64,000 nucleotides of DNA, taken from the NCBI GenBank assembly GCA_904374465.1, contig CAJFFY010000006.1:1-64000 (forward strand). The letters are read 5' to 3'. Made by a program: the position numbers and the translations under genes. Positions 8,570 through 17,033 of the stretch are shown here, piece by piece (position 1 is the first letter of the stretch; every line of letters begins with the position of its first letter). The notes beneath the pieces were generated by a model that was given only the letters and a program-made list of their open reading frames with translations, was not told the DNA's origin and ran no database searches. The DNA comes from an uncultured Subdoligranulum sp. Lineage in GTDB: Bacteria; Bacillota; Clostridia; Oscillospirales; Ruminococcaceae.

Positions 8570-10371
8570 TTACGGTTTCACGTAGGCCCAGGGGCCGTCG
8601 GGCGCGTTGGCCCGGAAGACAAGGTCCTCCCGGCCGTAGGGTTCCTGGGTGACGGTCATCCGCCATTCGTCGCCCTGGCGGGAAAAATCGGTCAGCCGGG
8701 TGGCCACGGTCAGCCCGCTGGCGGCAAAGTTGATCGGCAGTTCCCGCCAGGTGGCGCCGCCGTCCAGCGTGGAGAAGATATGGGGCCACGGGTTGTCGTC
8801 ACCGCTGGCCATCGAGGCCAGGGCGGTGTTTTCGTCGGTGAAGATCAGCCCGGTGATCGGCCGCGTGGCGTCGATGTCGGGCTTGGGGGAGGCGCAGGCC
8901 TGCCAGCTGACGCCGCCGTCCCGTGTGGTGAAGAACGTGATGTTGATGTCGCCGCCCTCGGTCACGTCGGAGCTGACGGATACATAGCCGAAGCCGTCTT
9001 CGGTAAAGCCCAGGCAGCGGTGGGTGATTGCGAACTCCCAGGGCCATTGCACCAGGTCGCTGGTCTGCCAGCTCTGGCCCTGATCGGTGGTTACGTAGAC
9101 GGCAGCAGCTGGGTCCGCTCCCCCGTTTCCTGCAGGGAGACCGGGCACAGGATCAGCGCCGTGGTGTCCAGCGAGGTGCCATCGGCGTTCCACCGGGGTG
9201 CACGGGTGGGGGTGAGCGTCCATTGGGGAATGCCCTGGTCGTCGCACAGGGCGATGCCCAGCCCGTCAAAGTCCTCCCACCGGCGATAGACCATCTCTGC
9301 GCCTTCGTCGCGGAGCAGATAACTTTGGGTGGCTTCGTCCCACTGCAGCGCCACATCCAGCTCTGTGGTCAGGAAAAACTGCCGCCAGGATCCGGTGGGC
9401 GGGTCGGGGTCCAGCCGCTGGGCGGTGTGCAGCGAACCGGGCAGCAGTTCCACCTGCAGGGTGTCGTCGGTGGTGCGGTAGGTCACGGCACAGCAGTCGT
9501 CGGTCTGCCACCGGAAGGACACCTCGCCGGTGGCGGGGTGGGGCAGGGCGACGGCGTCGGGTGTCCACAGGGTCTGGGTGGTGCGGTCGTAGACCAGCAG
9601 CACCAGGGACCCGCTGTCGGAATGGAAGCTGGAGAGGATCTGCCGACCCTGGCTGCTGAAACTCAGCAGCAACATGGTGAACAGAAGCACCGGAAGCAAC
9701 GGCAGCAGGACCAGCCGCCCGGGCCACCGCCGGGGCGGCCGGGGGCGGACATGGAAGGTGGCCCGGGGTGCGGCCTTCCGCAGGTCGGTCACCAGCCCGT
9801 CGCCGCCCGCGGGGCAGACGGTGTCGGGCACCGGCAGTACCAGCAGCCGGGTATCCCGCTGCCAGACCAGCACGGTCCAACCCCGGAAGCGACGCACCTG
9901 CGTCAGCTCGTCCAGCGGCCAGTCCGCCGCGTCGTCCGCGCCTTCCAGGTGCAGGTGGTCGGGATAGAGGACGGCCCCGGCAAAGCCGCGAACCGTCCCG
10001 GCCAGCTGCCGGGCCAGCAGGGGCGTCTCCATCCCGATGGCGATGAACGCAATTCCCAGGTAGGGCAGGGCGTAAAGCCACCCAGCGGGGGGCAGGCCCT
10101 GGAACGCGCAGCGCCAGCCGGCCGCCAGGGCGATGCCCAAAAGGACCAGCCCCAGCGCCATCCAGCCGGCCCGGAGCAGCCGCCGCCGGGGCAGGTTCCG
10201 GGCGGTGAGCAGGGCGGTCAGAACGGCCTGCCGGCGGGTGCGCCGCTGCCCGGTCAGGTCCCCCGGGGCCAGCCGGAACAAGGGCGTTTGCCCGGCGGAT
10301 GGTGGGGCCTGCGGGGCGAGTGTGCCGGAAGCGGGTGCCTCCGGCTGCGGTGTGCGGGTGTTTTCCTCCAT
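8570..10371 (-). pseudogene. Membrane-anchored Asp-box (BNR repeat) protein, split by a frameshift
   Basis: Two adjacent frames form one gene. The upstream part (10371 to a stop at 9091) has a proline-rich N-terminus, two membrane segments near residues 70-110 and another near 210, then an extracytoplasmic domain. The downstream part (to 8570) continues with three Asp-box motifs of the BNR/sialidase propeller type: TTDQGQSW, TRDGGVSW and TLDGGATW. It has no start or ribosome site of its own. Adding one base to the five-G run at 9120-9124 joins them into exactly 600 residues. The start at 10371 is preceded by AAGGAGG. Whether this is a real mutation, phase variation or a sequencing error cannot be told. 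The fold is clear; a catalytic role is not. Confidence 0.75.
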
Positions 10372-10399
10372 GCCGATCCCTCCTTATAAGGATACTTTC

Positions 10400-10428
10400 A
10401 GCATACACCGGGCGGCAGGCGGGTGCAA
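10400..10428 (-). promoter_or_regulatory. Promoter of the Asp-box membrane protein gene
   Basis: On the minus strand TTGCAC (10428-10423), 17 bases, TATGCT (10405-10400), with the start codon about 30 bases downstream. It is the left half of a 389-base divergent gap (10372-10760) shared with the antiterminator gene. I see nothing definite in 10430-10570. Confidence 0.6.
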
Positions 10429-10571
10429 GGAGTGGCGTTGTAAAATTTGGGCCGCACAAAAAAATCCTGTTCGGCCCCCGGAGCCGGTGGCACGTTTTTG
10501 CCAAACTGCCCAAACAGTGTGTGTAAATTTGAGCACTCTGCTGAAAACCGTATCCAAATAGGCCCAGGTGG

Positions 10572-10601
10572 TTGACTTTGCCCGGGACTGCGTGTTATTA
10601 T
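10572..10601 (+). promoter_or_regulatory. Promoter of the antiterminator gene
   Basis: TTGACT at 10572-10577, an 18-base spacer and TATTAT at 10596-10601. The transcript would begin around 10608, about 30 bases before the ribonucleic antiterminator. Confidence 0.65.
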
Positions 10602-10637
10602 TTTCACAGATAAGCAAGCGGCCTTGTGGGCTTTGTT

Positions 10638-10728
10638 GGATTGTTACCGGTAATGCGGGCTAGACCAACTCCGTTAAGATCTGTTTCTTTTGTCGGGAAT
10701 GGGATTTGATGGGGCTGGTTATTTTTTT
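10638..10728 (+). promoter_or_regulatory. Ribonucleic antiterminator (RAT) and overlapping terminator before glcT
   Basis: Bases 10638-10666 match the RAT element bound by BglG-family proteins: GGATTGTTAC at the start, GGGCTAGACC at the end. The last bases also begin a terminator stem (10663-10672 pairing with 10711-10720, one mismatch, two wobbles) followed by ATTTTTTT. The two structures are mutually exclusive. Binding of the downstream gene's own product would allow read-through, giving autoregulation. Confidence 0.85.
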
Positions 10729-10760
10729 GCCCGCTTCTCACAAAGAAAGGGGGCGGGCGG

Positions 10761-11627
10761 ATGCGCATCAAAAAGGTCATCAACAACAACATTCTCTGCG
10801 TGATTGACGAAAAAGGCAACGAGATGATCGTTACCGGCAAGGGGTTGGGGTTTGGCCGCAAGGTGGCGCAGTTCGTGGACCCCGCCCGGGTGGAAAAGGT
10901 CTACCGCATGGAGGACAAGACCGGTCAGCGCCGCCTGCGGGAGCTGGTGGAGCAGATCCCCCTGGAACATCTGGACCTGACCGAGGCCATGCTGGCGGAA
11001 ATCAAGGCCGCCATCCCCCAGCCCCTCAACGAAAGCTTGCTCATCACCCTGGCGGACCATATCAGCTTTGCCATCCAGCGCAAGGCCCAGGGCATCGAAT
11101 TCAAGAACCCGCTGGCGGGCAGCATCCTGTGCTACTACCCCACCGAGTACCAGCTGGGCCAGCGCTGCCTGGCCATGGTGAAAGAGCGGTGCGGGGTGGA
11201 ACTCAACCCCGACGAGGCCGCCTTCATCGCGCTGCACATCGTCAACGCCGAGCTCAACACCGAGATGAGCGAGATGTACGACATCACCCGCCTCATCGAG
11301 GGGGTCATCCAGGTGGTGGAATACTACTACCGGGACCTGGGCGCCTTTGACCGGGAATCCCTGACCTTTCACCGTTTTGTGGTGCATCTGCGCTACTTTG
11401 CCCAGCGGCTGTTCCAGGGCAAGATGATGACCGACTCGGGCAGCGAGAGCGATGCCGCCTTCCGCGCCCTCATCGCCCGCAACTGCAAGCAGCATTACAA
11501 ATGCGCCCAGTGCGTGGCAGACTATATCCAGAATACCTGGCACCAGACCCTCTCCCAGGAGGAACTGGTCTACCTGACCATCCACCTCAAGCGGGTGGCG
11601 GGGGACCTGCACGAAGTGGACCCCTGA
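10761..11627 (+). CDS. glcT: BglG/LicT/GlcT-family transcriptional antiterminator
   Basis: RNA-binding antiterminator of 288 residues. An N-terminal CAT RNA-binding domain (residues 1-55, MRIKKVINNNILCVIDEKGNE) is followed by two PTS regulation domains (about 65-170 and 175-280) with conserved histidines in ADHIS, LHIVNAE, HRFVVHLRYF and TIHLKR. In the family, phosphorylation of these by HPr or EII couples activity to sugar supply. It is flanked by two matching RAT/terminator elements, one in its own leader and one before the glucose PTS gene, so it should regulate both. The name glcT rests on the linked ptsG-type gene; LicT/SacT-type naming is possible. Confidence 0.92.
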   Translation: MRIKKVINNNILCVIDEKGNEMIVTGKGLGFGRKVAQFVDPARVEKVYRMEDKTGQRRLRELVEQIPLEHLDLTEAMLAEIKAAIPQPLNESLLITLADHISFAIQRKAQGIEFKNPLAGSILCYYPTEYQLGQRCLAMVKERCGVELNPDEAAFIALHIVNAELNTEMSEMYDITRLIEGVIQVVEYYYRDLGAFDRESLTFHRFVVHLRYFAQRLFQGKMMTDSGSESDAAFRALIARNCKQHYKCAQCVADYIQNTWHQTLSQEELVYLTIHLKRVAGDLHEVDP

Positions 11628-11651
11628 ACCGGAATTCCCAAAACTGAATTT

Positions 11652-11735
11652 GGATAGTGACCGCATCTTCGCTGTGTGGGCTAGACCTGTATGACTTCAC
11701 CGCCGCCAGCGGGGGAGCCGTATGGGTCTGTTTTT
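11652..11735 (+). promoter_or_regulatory. Second RAT and overlapping terminator before ptsG
   Basis: Bases 11652-11687 begin GGATAGTGACC and end GGGCTAGACC, sharing the closing arm with the first RAT but with a longer apical part. Bases 11683-11691 pair with 11721-11729 to form a terminator stem (two wobbles) followed by GTTTTTAT. No separate promoter is visible in the 25 bases after glcT, so this is probably an intercistronic switch. Confidence 0.82.
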
Positions 11736-11778
11736 ATATACGTCCCTGTATTTCTTTTTCATCCAAGGAGGAATCTGT

Positions 11779-13908
11779 ATGAAAGACAAGATCTTTGGCG
11801 TCTTGCAGCGGGTGGGCCGCTCCTTCATGCTGCCCATCGCCCTGCTGCCGGTGGCCGGTCTGCTGCTGGGTATCGGCAGTTCGTTCACCAACGAGACCAT
11901 GCTGGAGGCCTACGGCCTGACCGGTCTCATCCACCAGGGCACCGCCCTGTACACCGTGCTGGACATCATGAACCAGTGCGGCAGCGCCGTCTTCAACAAC
12001 CTGGCGCTGCTCTTCGCCATGGGCGTGGCCATCGGTATGGCCAAAAAGGAAAAGGAAGTGGCCGCCCTGTCCGGCGCCATCGCCTACCTGGTCATGAACA
12101 CCGCCATCAGCGCCATGATCAACGCCGCCGGCGGCGTGGAAGCCATGGCCGCCAACACCACCACCTCGATGCTGGGCATCACCACCCTGCAGATGGGCGT
12201 CTTCGGCGGTATCATCGTCGGCCTGGGCGTGGCGGCGCTGCACAACCGCTTCTATAAGACCCAGCTGCCCCAGATGCTCTCCTTCTTCGGCGGCACCCGC
12301 TTTGTGCCCATCGTCTGCACCGCCGTCTACCTGGTGGTGGGCATCGTCATGTTCTACGTCTGGCCCGTGGTCCAGACCGGCATCTCGATGCTGGGCAACC
12401 TGGTGCTGGGCTCCGGCTACATCGGCACCTGGCTGTACGGCCTCATCGAGCGTGCCCTGATCCCCTTCGGCCTGCACCATGTCTTCTATATGCCCTTCTG
12501 GCAGACCGCCGTGGGCGGCACCGCCGTCATCGACGGTGTCACCGTCCAGGGTGCCCAGAACATCTTCTTTGCGGAGCTGGCCTCCAAGGCTACCACCGAG
12601 TTCTCGGTGTCCGCCACCCGGTTCATGGCCGGTAAGTTCCCCCTCATGATCTTCGGCCTGCCCGGCGCTGCTTTCGCCATGTACCGCGCCGCCCGCCCCG
12701 AAAAGCGCAAGGTGGTGGCCGGCCTGCTGCTCTCCGCCGCGCTGACCTCCATGCTCACCGGTATCACCGAGCCCCTGGAATTCACCTTCCTCTTTGTGGC
12801 GCCTGCCATGTACGCCGTCCACTGCGTCTATGCCGGTCTGGCCTACATGCTCATGCACATCTTCAAGGTGGGCGTGGGTATGACCTTCTCGGGCGGTCTG
12901 ATTGACCTGACGCTGTTCGGTATCCTGCAGGGCGAAGCCAAGACCCACTGGATCTGGGTCGTCATTGTGGGTGTGTTCTACTTTGTGCTGTACTACTTCA
13001 CCTTCTACTTCATGATCACCAAGATGAACCTCAAGACCCCCGGCCGCGAGGATGACGGCGAGGAAGCCAAGCTCTACACCCGTGCCGACTTCAAGGAAAA
13101 GACCGGCGTGGGTCCCGATGCCGCCGGTGCCAAGAGCAATGACACCGTTTCGGCCCTGATCCTGCAGGGTCTGGGCGGCAAGGCCAACCTGTCCGACGTG
13201 GACTGCTGCGCCACCCGTCTGCGCGTCACCGTCATCGATCCCGCCAAGGTGCAGGATGCCCTGCTGCGCCAGAGCGGTGCCTCCGGCATCATCCACAAGG
13301 GTAACGGCGTCCAGGTTATCTACGGACCCCAGGTGGCCGTGATCAAGTCCAACCTGGAAGATTATATGGAAAGCCCCGCTTCCGATGCGCCTGTGGCCGT
13401 CGAAGCCCCGGCGGCCCAGCCTGCCAAGAAGGAGGAGGCCCCCAAGGAGGCTGTTCCTGCCGAGACCTTCGGCGCCCATCTGGCCGGCACCGTGGTGCCC
13501 ATGGCCGACGTGCAGGATGAGGCGTTCTCCTCCTGCGTGCTGGGCGAGGGCGTGGCCATCGAGCCCACCGAGGGCAAGCTCTACGCCCCGGCGGATGCCA
13601 CCGTGGACAACCTCTTCGACACCCACCATGCCATCGGCCTGGTCACTGACACCGGTGCAGAGCTGCTGCTGCACATCGGCATCGACACCGTCAAGCTGAA
13701 CGGCGAGCACTTCACCCCCCACGTGAAGAACGGCCAGAAGGTCAAGAAGGGCGACCTGCTCATCAGCTTTGACATCGACGCCATCAAGGCGGCGGGCTAT
13801 CTGGTCACCACCCCGATGATCGTCTGCAACACCGACCGCTATGCGGCGGTCAAACCTCTGGCCCAGGGCGAAGTCAAGCCCGGCCAGGACCTGCTGCGGG
13901 TGGAATAA
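11779..13908 (+). CDS. ptsG: PTS glucose-family permease EIICBA
   Basis: Takes up and phosphorylates a hexose, probably glucose, at the membrane. The 709 residues comprise EIIC (about 1-430, ten or so membrane segments), EIIB (about 445-545, phospho-Cys477 in CCATRLRV) and EIIA (about 565-709, phospho-His632 in LLHIGIDTV). The linkers are rich in Ala, Pro and Glu. The ATG at 11779 follows AAGGAGG; an earlier in-frame ATG lies inside the terminator. Expression is expected to depend on the antiterminator encoded immediately upstream. N-acetylglucosamine or maltose specificity of the same family is possible, but the GlcT-type control favours glucose. Confidence 0.93.
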   Translation: MKDKIFGVLQRVGRSFMLPIALLPVAGLLLGIGSSFTNETMLEAYGLTGLIHQGTALYTVLDIMNQCGSAVFNNLALLFAMGVAIGMAKKEKEVAALSGAIAYLVMNTAISAMINAAGGVEAMAANTTTSMLGITTLQMGVFGGIIVGLGVAALHNRFYKTQLPQMLSFFGGTRFVPIVCTAVYLVVGIVMFYVWPVVQTGISMLGNLVLGSGYIGTWLYGLIERALIPFGLHHVFYMPFWQTAVGGTAVIDGVTVQGAQNIFFAELASKATTEFSVSATRFMAGKFPLMIFGLPGAAFAMYRAARPEKRKVVAGLLLSAALTSMLTGITEPLEFTFLFVAPAMYAVHCVYAGLAYMLMHIFKVGVGMTFSGGLIDLTLFGILQGEAKTHWIWVVIVGVFYFVLYYFTFYFMITKMNLKTPGREDDGEEAKLYTRADFKEKTGVGPDAAGAKSNDTVSALILQGLGGKANLSDVDCCATRLRVTVIDPAKVQDALLRQSGASGIIHKGNGVQVIYGPQVAVIKSNLEDYMESPASDAPVAVEAPAAQPAKKEEAPKEAVPAETFGAHLAGTVVPMADVQDEAFSSCVLGEGVAIEPTEGKLYAPADATVDNLFDTHHAIGLVTDTGAELLLHIGIDTVKLNGEHFTPHVKNGQKVKKGDLLISFDIDAIKAAGYLVTTPMIVCNTDRYAAVKPLAQGEVKPGQDLLRVE

Positions 13909-13923
13909 TTCCCGGCATGCACC

Positions 13924-13955
13924 AGGGCGCTCCCCATAAGGGGGCGCCCTTTTTT
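13924..13955 (+). terminator. Terminator after ptsG
   Basis: AGGGCGC-type stem with one bulge (13924-13935 with 13940-13950) followed by six Ts, ending the glcT-ptsG unit. Confidence 0.88.
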
Positions 13956-13972
13956 GTGGGGCGGCGGGTCCC

Positions 13973-14001
13973 TTGCATTCCGGGCGGGAACGTGCTACCA
14001 T
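13973..14001 (+). promoter_or_regulatory. Promoter of the larA-like gene
   Basis: TTGCAT (13973-13978), 17 bases, TACCAT (13996-14001), 54 bases upstream of the start codon and just after the ptsG terminator. Confidence 0.6.
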
Positions 14002-14055
14002 CATAGATGTAAAACACCTTCGGGTGCCAATTCCGGATGATAGAGGCGAAAGTAT

Positions 14056-15354
14056 ATGGAATCTATGAAATACAGCGACACCGCGTTTTCCGTTTCGCTG
14101 GACCAGGCCCAGGTGGTGGCGGAAGTCCATGCCAACACGGTGGACCTGCCCAAACGCACGGTGCGGGAACACATCGAATATGCGCTGGATCACCCCATCG
14201 GGGCCGGCCCTCTGGAGGAGGCCGTCCGGCCGGGGGAGACCGTCTGCATCCTGATTTCGGACGTCACCCGCCGCTGGCAGCAGCCCAGCACCTACCTGCC
14301 TGTCCTGGTGGAGCGGCTCAACCGGGCCGGCATTCCCGACAAGGACATCCTGATTGTCTGTGCCACCGGCACCCACCGGGAACAGACCGAGGAGGAGCAC
14401 ATCTCGCTGGTGGGAGAGGAGCTCTACCGCCGCATCCGCTTCCTGGACCACAAGTGCGACGACAAGGAACACCTGACCTACATGGGCACCACCAGCCGGG
14501 GCACGCCGGTCTGGCTGAACAGCTACGCCATGGCCTGTGACAAGCTCATCCTCACCGGCGGCGTGGTTTACCACTTCCTGGCGGGCTTCGGCGGCGGCCG
14601 CAAGTCCATCGTCCCCGGTATTGCCGGGCGGGAAACCATCAACACCAACCACAACAACGCCCTGAACAAGGGGCTGGGCAGCGGTTCCAACCCCAACGCC
14701 TGCAACGGCAATATGACCGACAGCAACCCCTTCCACAGCGACCTGGTGGAGTGTGCGGCTTTTGCCAAGCCTGCCTACCTGCTCAACGTTATTGTGGATG
14801 ACAACTACCAGATTGTGGGCGCCTTTGCCGGCGACTGGCAGAAGGCCCACGCGGCAGCCGCCAAGGTGGTGGAGCAGCTGGACGGGGTGTCCATTCCCCG
14901 TCGGGCGCCGCTGGTCATCGCCAGCGCGGGCGGCTTCCCCAAGGACATCAACCTCTACCAGACCTCCAAGACGCTCTCCAACGCGTTGGCGGCCGTGGCT
15001 CCCGGCGGCACGATGATCCTGCTGTCCCAGTGCCGGGAGGGCTTCGGCGACGCCGACTGCGAGGCCCAGATCTGCAACTTTGACTCGATGGAAGCCCGGG
15101 AAAAGGCCCTGCGCGCCGACTTTTCCATCGGCGGTTTCGTGGGCTTCCTCTTTGCCGAGACGGCCGAAAATTACCACCTGATTGTGGTGACCGACCTGCC
15201 CGCCGAGCGGTTCACCCACACCAAGATCCAGGTGGCCAGGACGCTGGACGAAGCCCTGGCCCTGGCTGCGGCCTGCAACGGCGGCAGCCTGCAAGGGGTG
15301 GAGACCGTCCTCATGCCCCACGGCGGCAGCACCTTCCCGCTGCCCCAGGCGTAA
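14056..15354 (+). CDS. larA: LarA-family nickel-pincer racemase (lactate racemase-like)
   Basis: LarA-family enzyme of 432 residues; the family inverts 2-hydroxyacids by hydride transfer using a nickel-pincer cofactor. The residues that hold the cofactor and act as acid/base in the characterised enzyme are in place: His in ATGTHR, His173 in YHFLAGFGGG, Lys183 in GGRKS and His199 in NTNHNN, with identical spacing to the known 174/184/200 set. It is monocistronic. The cofactor synthesis genes larB, larC and larE are not in this window. Some family members racemise malate or other hydroxyacids, so D/L-lactate is the default, not proven. The start is the ATG at 14056 after AGAGGCGAAAG. Confidence 0.85.
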   Translation: MESMKYSDTAFSVSLDQAQVVAEVHANTVDLPKRTVREHIEYALDHPIGAGPLEEAVRPGETVCILISDVTRRWQQPSTYLPVLVERLNRAGIPDKDILIVCATGTHREQTEEEHISLVGEELYRRIRFLDHKCDDKEHLTYMGTTSRGTPVWLNSYAMACDKLILTGGVVYHFLAGFGGGRKSIVPGIAGRETINTNHNNALNKGLGSGSNPNACNGNMTDSNPFHSDLVECAAFAKPAYLLNVIVDDNYQIVGAFAGDWQKAHAAAAKVVEQLDGVSIPRRAPLVIASAGGFPKDINLYQTSKTLSNALAAVAPGGTMILLSQCREGFGDADCEAQICNFDSMEAREKALRADFSIGGFVGFLFAETAENYHLIVVTDLPAERFTHTKIQVARTLDEALALAAACNGGSLQGVETVLMPHGGSTFPLPQA

Positions 15355-15373
15355 CATTTCCCAGGCAATGCAA

Positions 15374-15405
15374 AAAGGGCCGCCCGGCAGGGCGGTCCTT
15401 TCTTT
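15374..15405. terminator. Bidirectional terminator between larA and the ferredoxin protein gene
   Basis: A 12-bp stem with one G-T pair (15374-15385 with 15390-15401), followed by CTTTT on the plus strand and TTGC after A-rich bases on the minus strand. It serves two convergent genes. Confidence 0.8.
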
Positions 15406-15411
15406 TGCGTA

Positions 15412-16155
15412 TTACAGGAACAACTCGTTTTCCTTGCGGTCGGCGCACAGGGGTTCCAGATGCTGCACCAGCGCCGCCAGGGCGTCGGGGTCGGGTTGGC
15501 GGGCTCCCACCGGGCAGATCTGCACGCACCGCATGCAGCCGATGCACCGGGTCGGGTCGGTCCGGAGGGGGTCCCGGGGGTCGATGGCACCCACCGGGCA
15601 GCCCAGTGTGCAGCGCCCGCAGGCGACGCAGCGCTTGGAGGTGCGGGGCACCATGGTGCGGGTACCCCGCGGTTTGTAGGGCCGCTGGCCGGGCAGGGCG
15701 GGAACAGTGTCGTCCCCGGCGTCCAGTTTGGCCCGGATTTTCTCCCACAATGTCCCCAGCACGGCCTTGTCCGCCTCGTCGGGGCGGTCGGCGGCGTACA
15801 TCCGGGCGATGGAATGTTCCGCCAGGGCGGCCACGGCAGCCACCACCCGGAACCCGGTGGCTGCGGCCAGGTCGGCCAATTCCACCAGCGTATCCTCGTA
15901 GGCGCGGTTGCCGTACACGCAGACCAGCACCGCCCGGGCGCTGCCGCCCTGCACCCGGGTCAGCCGCTGCGCGGCAATTTCCGGCACCCGCCCGCCGTAG
16001 GAAGGCACGGCGATGACCGCAACGTCCTCGGCCGTCAGTTGGACGGCGGAAAAATCGGCGTCGCAGTCGGTCAGGTCGATGACCTGGCCCGTCGCCAGGG
16101 CGTCGGCCACGGCTCGGGTGCCGCCGGTGGGGCTGAACAGCAGTTGATAGACCAT
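15412..16155 (-). CDS. Flavodoxin-like/ferredoxin protein (EFR1-type ferrodoxin)
   Basis: A 247-residue electron-transfer protein with an N-terminal flavodoxin-like half (FSPTGGTRAVADAL resembles the FMN phosphate loop; PSYGGRVPE and VYGNRAYEDT follow). The C-terminal half has two [4Fe-4S] cluster motifs, CVACGRCTLGCP and CIGCMRCVQICP. Such proteins are common in anaerobic Clostridia and link flavin to iron-sulfur carriers; the partner is unknown. The start is the ATG at 16155, preceded by AGAAGGG. An upstream in-frame extension of 28 codons has no ribosome site and reaches into the promoter region. Confidence 0.87.
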   Translation of the reverse strand: MVYQLLFSPTGGTRAVADALATGQVIDLTDCDADFSAVQLTAEDVAVIAVPSYGGRVPEIAAQRLTRVQGGSARAVLVCVYGNRAYEDTLVELADLAAATGFRVVAAVAALAEHSIARMYAADRPDEADKAVLGTLWEKIRAKLDAGDDTVPALPGQRPYKPRGTRTMVPRTSKRCVACGRCTLGCPVGAIDPRDPLRTDPTRCIGCMRCVQICPVGARQPDPDALAALVQHLEPLCADRKENELFL

Positions 16156-16273
16156 ATTTTTCCCTTCTTTTCGCATTGGAATGCCTTTATCATAGCGGAA
16201 ACAGGGGCCTTTGTACAGCCCTCCGGGGAAAAATCGCATATTTTGTGAACAAACATTGCATGAAATGTAAACA

Positions 16274-16300
16274 TTAGCGCTCTATGCTTGACAGTGCTAA
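16274..16300 (+). promoter_or_regulatory. CIRCE operator (HrcA binding site)
   Basis: TTAGCGCTC, nine bases, CAGTGCTAA: the CIRCE inverted repeat with one changed base in each arm. HrcA represses heat-shock genes through this site. It overlaps the -35 element of the Hsp20 promoter. Confidence 0.88.
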
Positions 16301-16316
16301 TTCACGGTGCTATACT
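16288..16316 (+). promoter_or_regulatory. Sigma-A promoter of hsp20
   Basis: Perfect TTGACA (16288-16293), 17 bases, TATACT (16311-16316). The leader of about 115 bases holds a small hairpin at 16322-16334 but no recognisable thermosensor. Confidence 0.9.
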
Positions 16317-16438
16317 AAAGGCGTTCCAAGGGAACAAGGGAACCGCAACCGCGGAACCCTCAAACCACGGAAAGGCCGAATCAAAAGTCCGACGCCGGAA
16401 AAACAACCGGCAGCCGATGAGAATTGGAGGAATGACTT

Positions 16439-16909
16439 ATGATGATGGTGCCTTATATGTTTCATGATGCTTTGCTGGACGACTGGTTCCAGAATGATTG
16501 GGAGCAAGACTTTGACCGTATGATGCAGGCGGCTGATCCTCGCCGCGCCTTTGGCAAACGCAGTGCCAATGTGATGAAGACCGACGTGCGGGAAACCGAA
16601 AACGGCTATGACGTTTTCGTGGATCTGCCCGGCTTCAAGAAGGAAGATGTCAAGCTGGACCTGCAGAACGGTTACCTGACCATCACGGCCAACCGCAGCG
16701 CCGACCATGACGAGAAGGACAAGGAAGGCCACTACATCCGTCAGGAGCGGTACACCGGTTCCTGCGCCCGCAGCTTCTATGTGGGCGACGAGCTCAAGCC
16801 CGAGGATGTGAAGGCCAGCTTTGAGGACGGTATCCTGAAGCTGAACCTGCCCAAGGCGGAAGCCAAGAAACTGCCCGAGAAGCAGCCCACCCAGATCGAG
16901 ATTCTGTAA
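16439..16909 (+). CDS. hsp20: Small heat shock protein (Hsp20/alpha-crystallin)
   Basis: ATP-independent holdase chaperone, 156 residues. A short N-terminal arm with aromatic residues is followed by the alpha-crystallin domain (about 45-135: TDVRETENGYDVFVDLPGF to DGILKLNLPK) and a C-terminal tail with the I-x-I/L-like anchor IEIL. Three ATG codons run in a row at the start and TTGGAGG precedes the first. It is monocistronic, under a strong promoter overlapped by CIRCE, so HrcA heat-shock control is expected. Confidence 0.96.
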   Translation: MMMVPYMFHDALLDDWFQNDWEQDFDRMMQAADPRRAFGKRSANVMKTDVRETENGYDVFVDLPGFKKEDVKLDLQNGYLTITANRSADHDEKDKEGHYIRQERYTGSCARSFYVGDELKPEDVKASFEDGILKLNLPKAEAKKLPEKQPTQIEIL

Positions 16910-16934
16910 TCTTCTCCAAGCGCCCATGTTGTAC

Positions 16935-16970
16935 GGGGCGGTACCCTTGCGGGGGTACCGCCCCTTTTTT
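16935..16970 (+). terminator. Terminator after hsp20
   Basis: A perfect 12-bp stem (16935-16946 with 16953-16964) followed by six Ts. Confidence 0.93.
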
Positions 16971-16998
16971 GTATGCGGGAATTTTACCAAAATTTTCA

Positions 16999-17027
16999 TT
17001 GACATTTTTCCGACGATATGGTACGAT
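16999..17027 (+). promoter_or_regulatory. Promoter of the polyamine-cluster leader RNA
   Basis: TTGACA (16999-17004), 17 bases, TACGAT (17022-17027). It starts a 400-base non-coding stretch that ends in a terminator before the arginine decarboxylase gene. Confidence 0.6.
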
Positions 17028-17033
17028 AACTAC

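Noticed and set aside
8570..9247. Separate gene for the Asp-box repeat region
   Set aside because: The frame has no ribosome site and its first 50 residues look like shadow sequence; it joins the upstream frame after a one-base correction.
11734..15357. Minus-strand open frame of about 1200 codons
   Set aside because: It is the antisense shadow of ptsG and larA, both of which have full family motifs and signals.
16935..16970. GGGGGTACCGCCCC resembling the T-box antiterminator motif
   Set aside because: It is simply the descending arm of the hsp20 terminator; no specifier stem or aminoacyl-tRNA-related gene follows.
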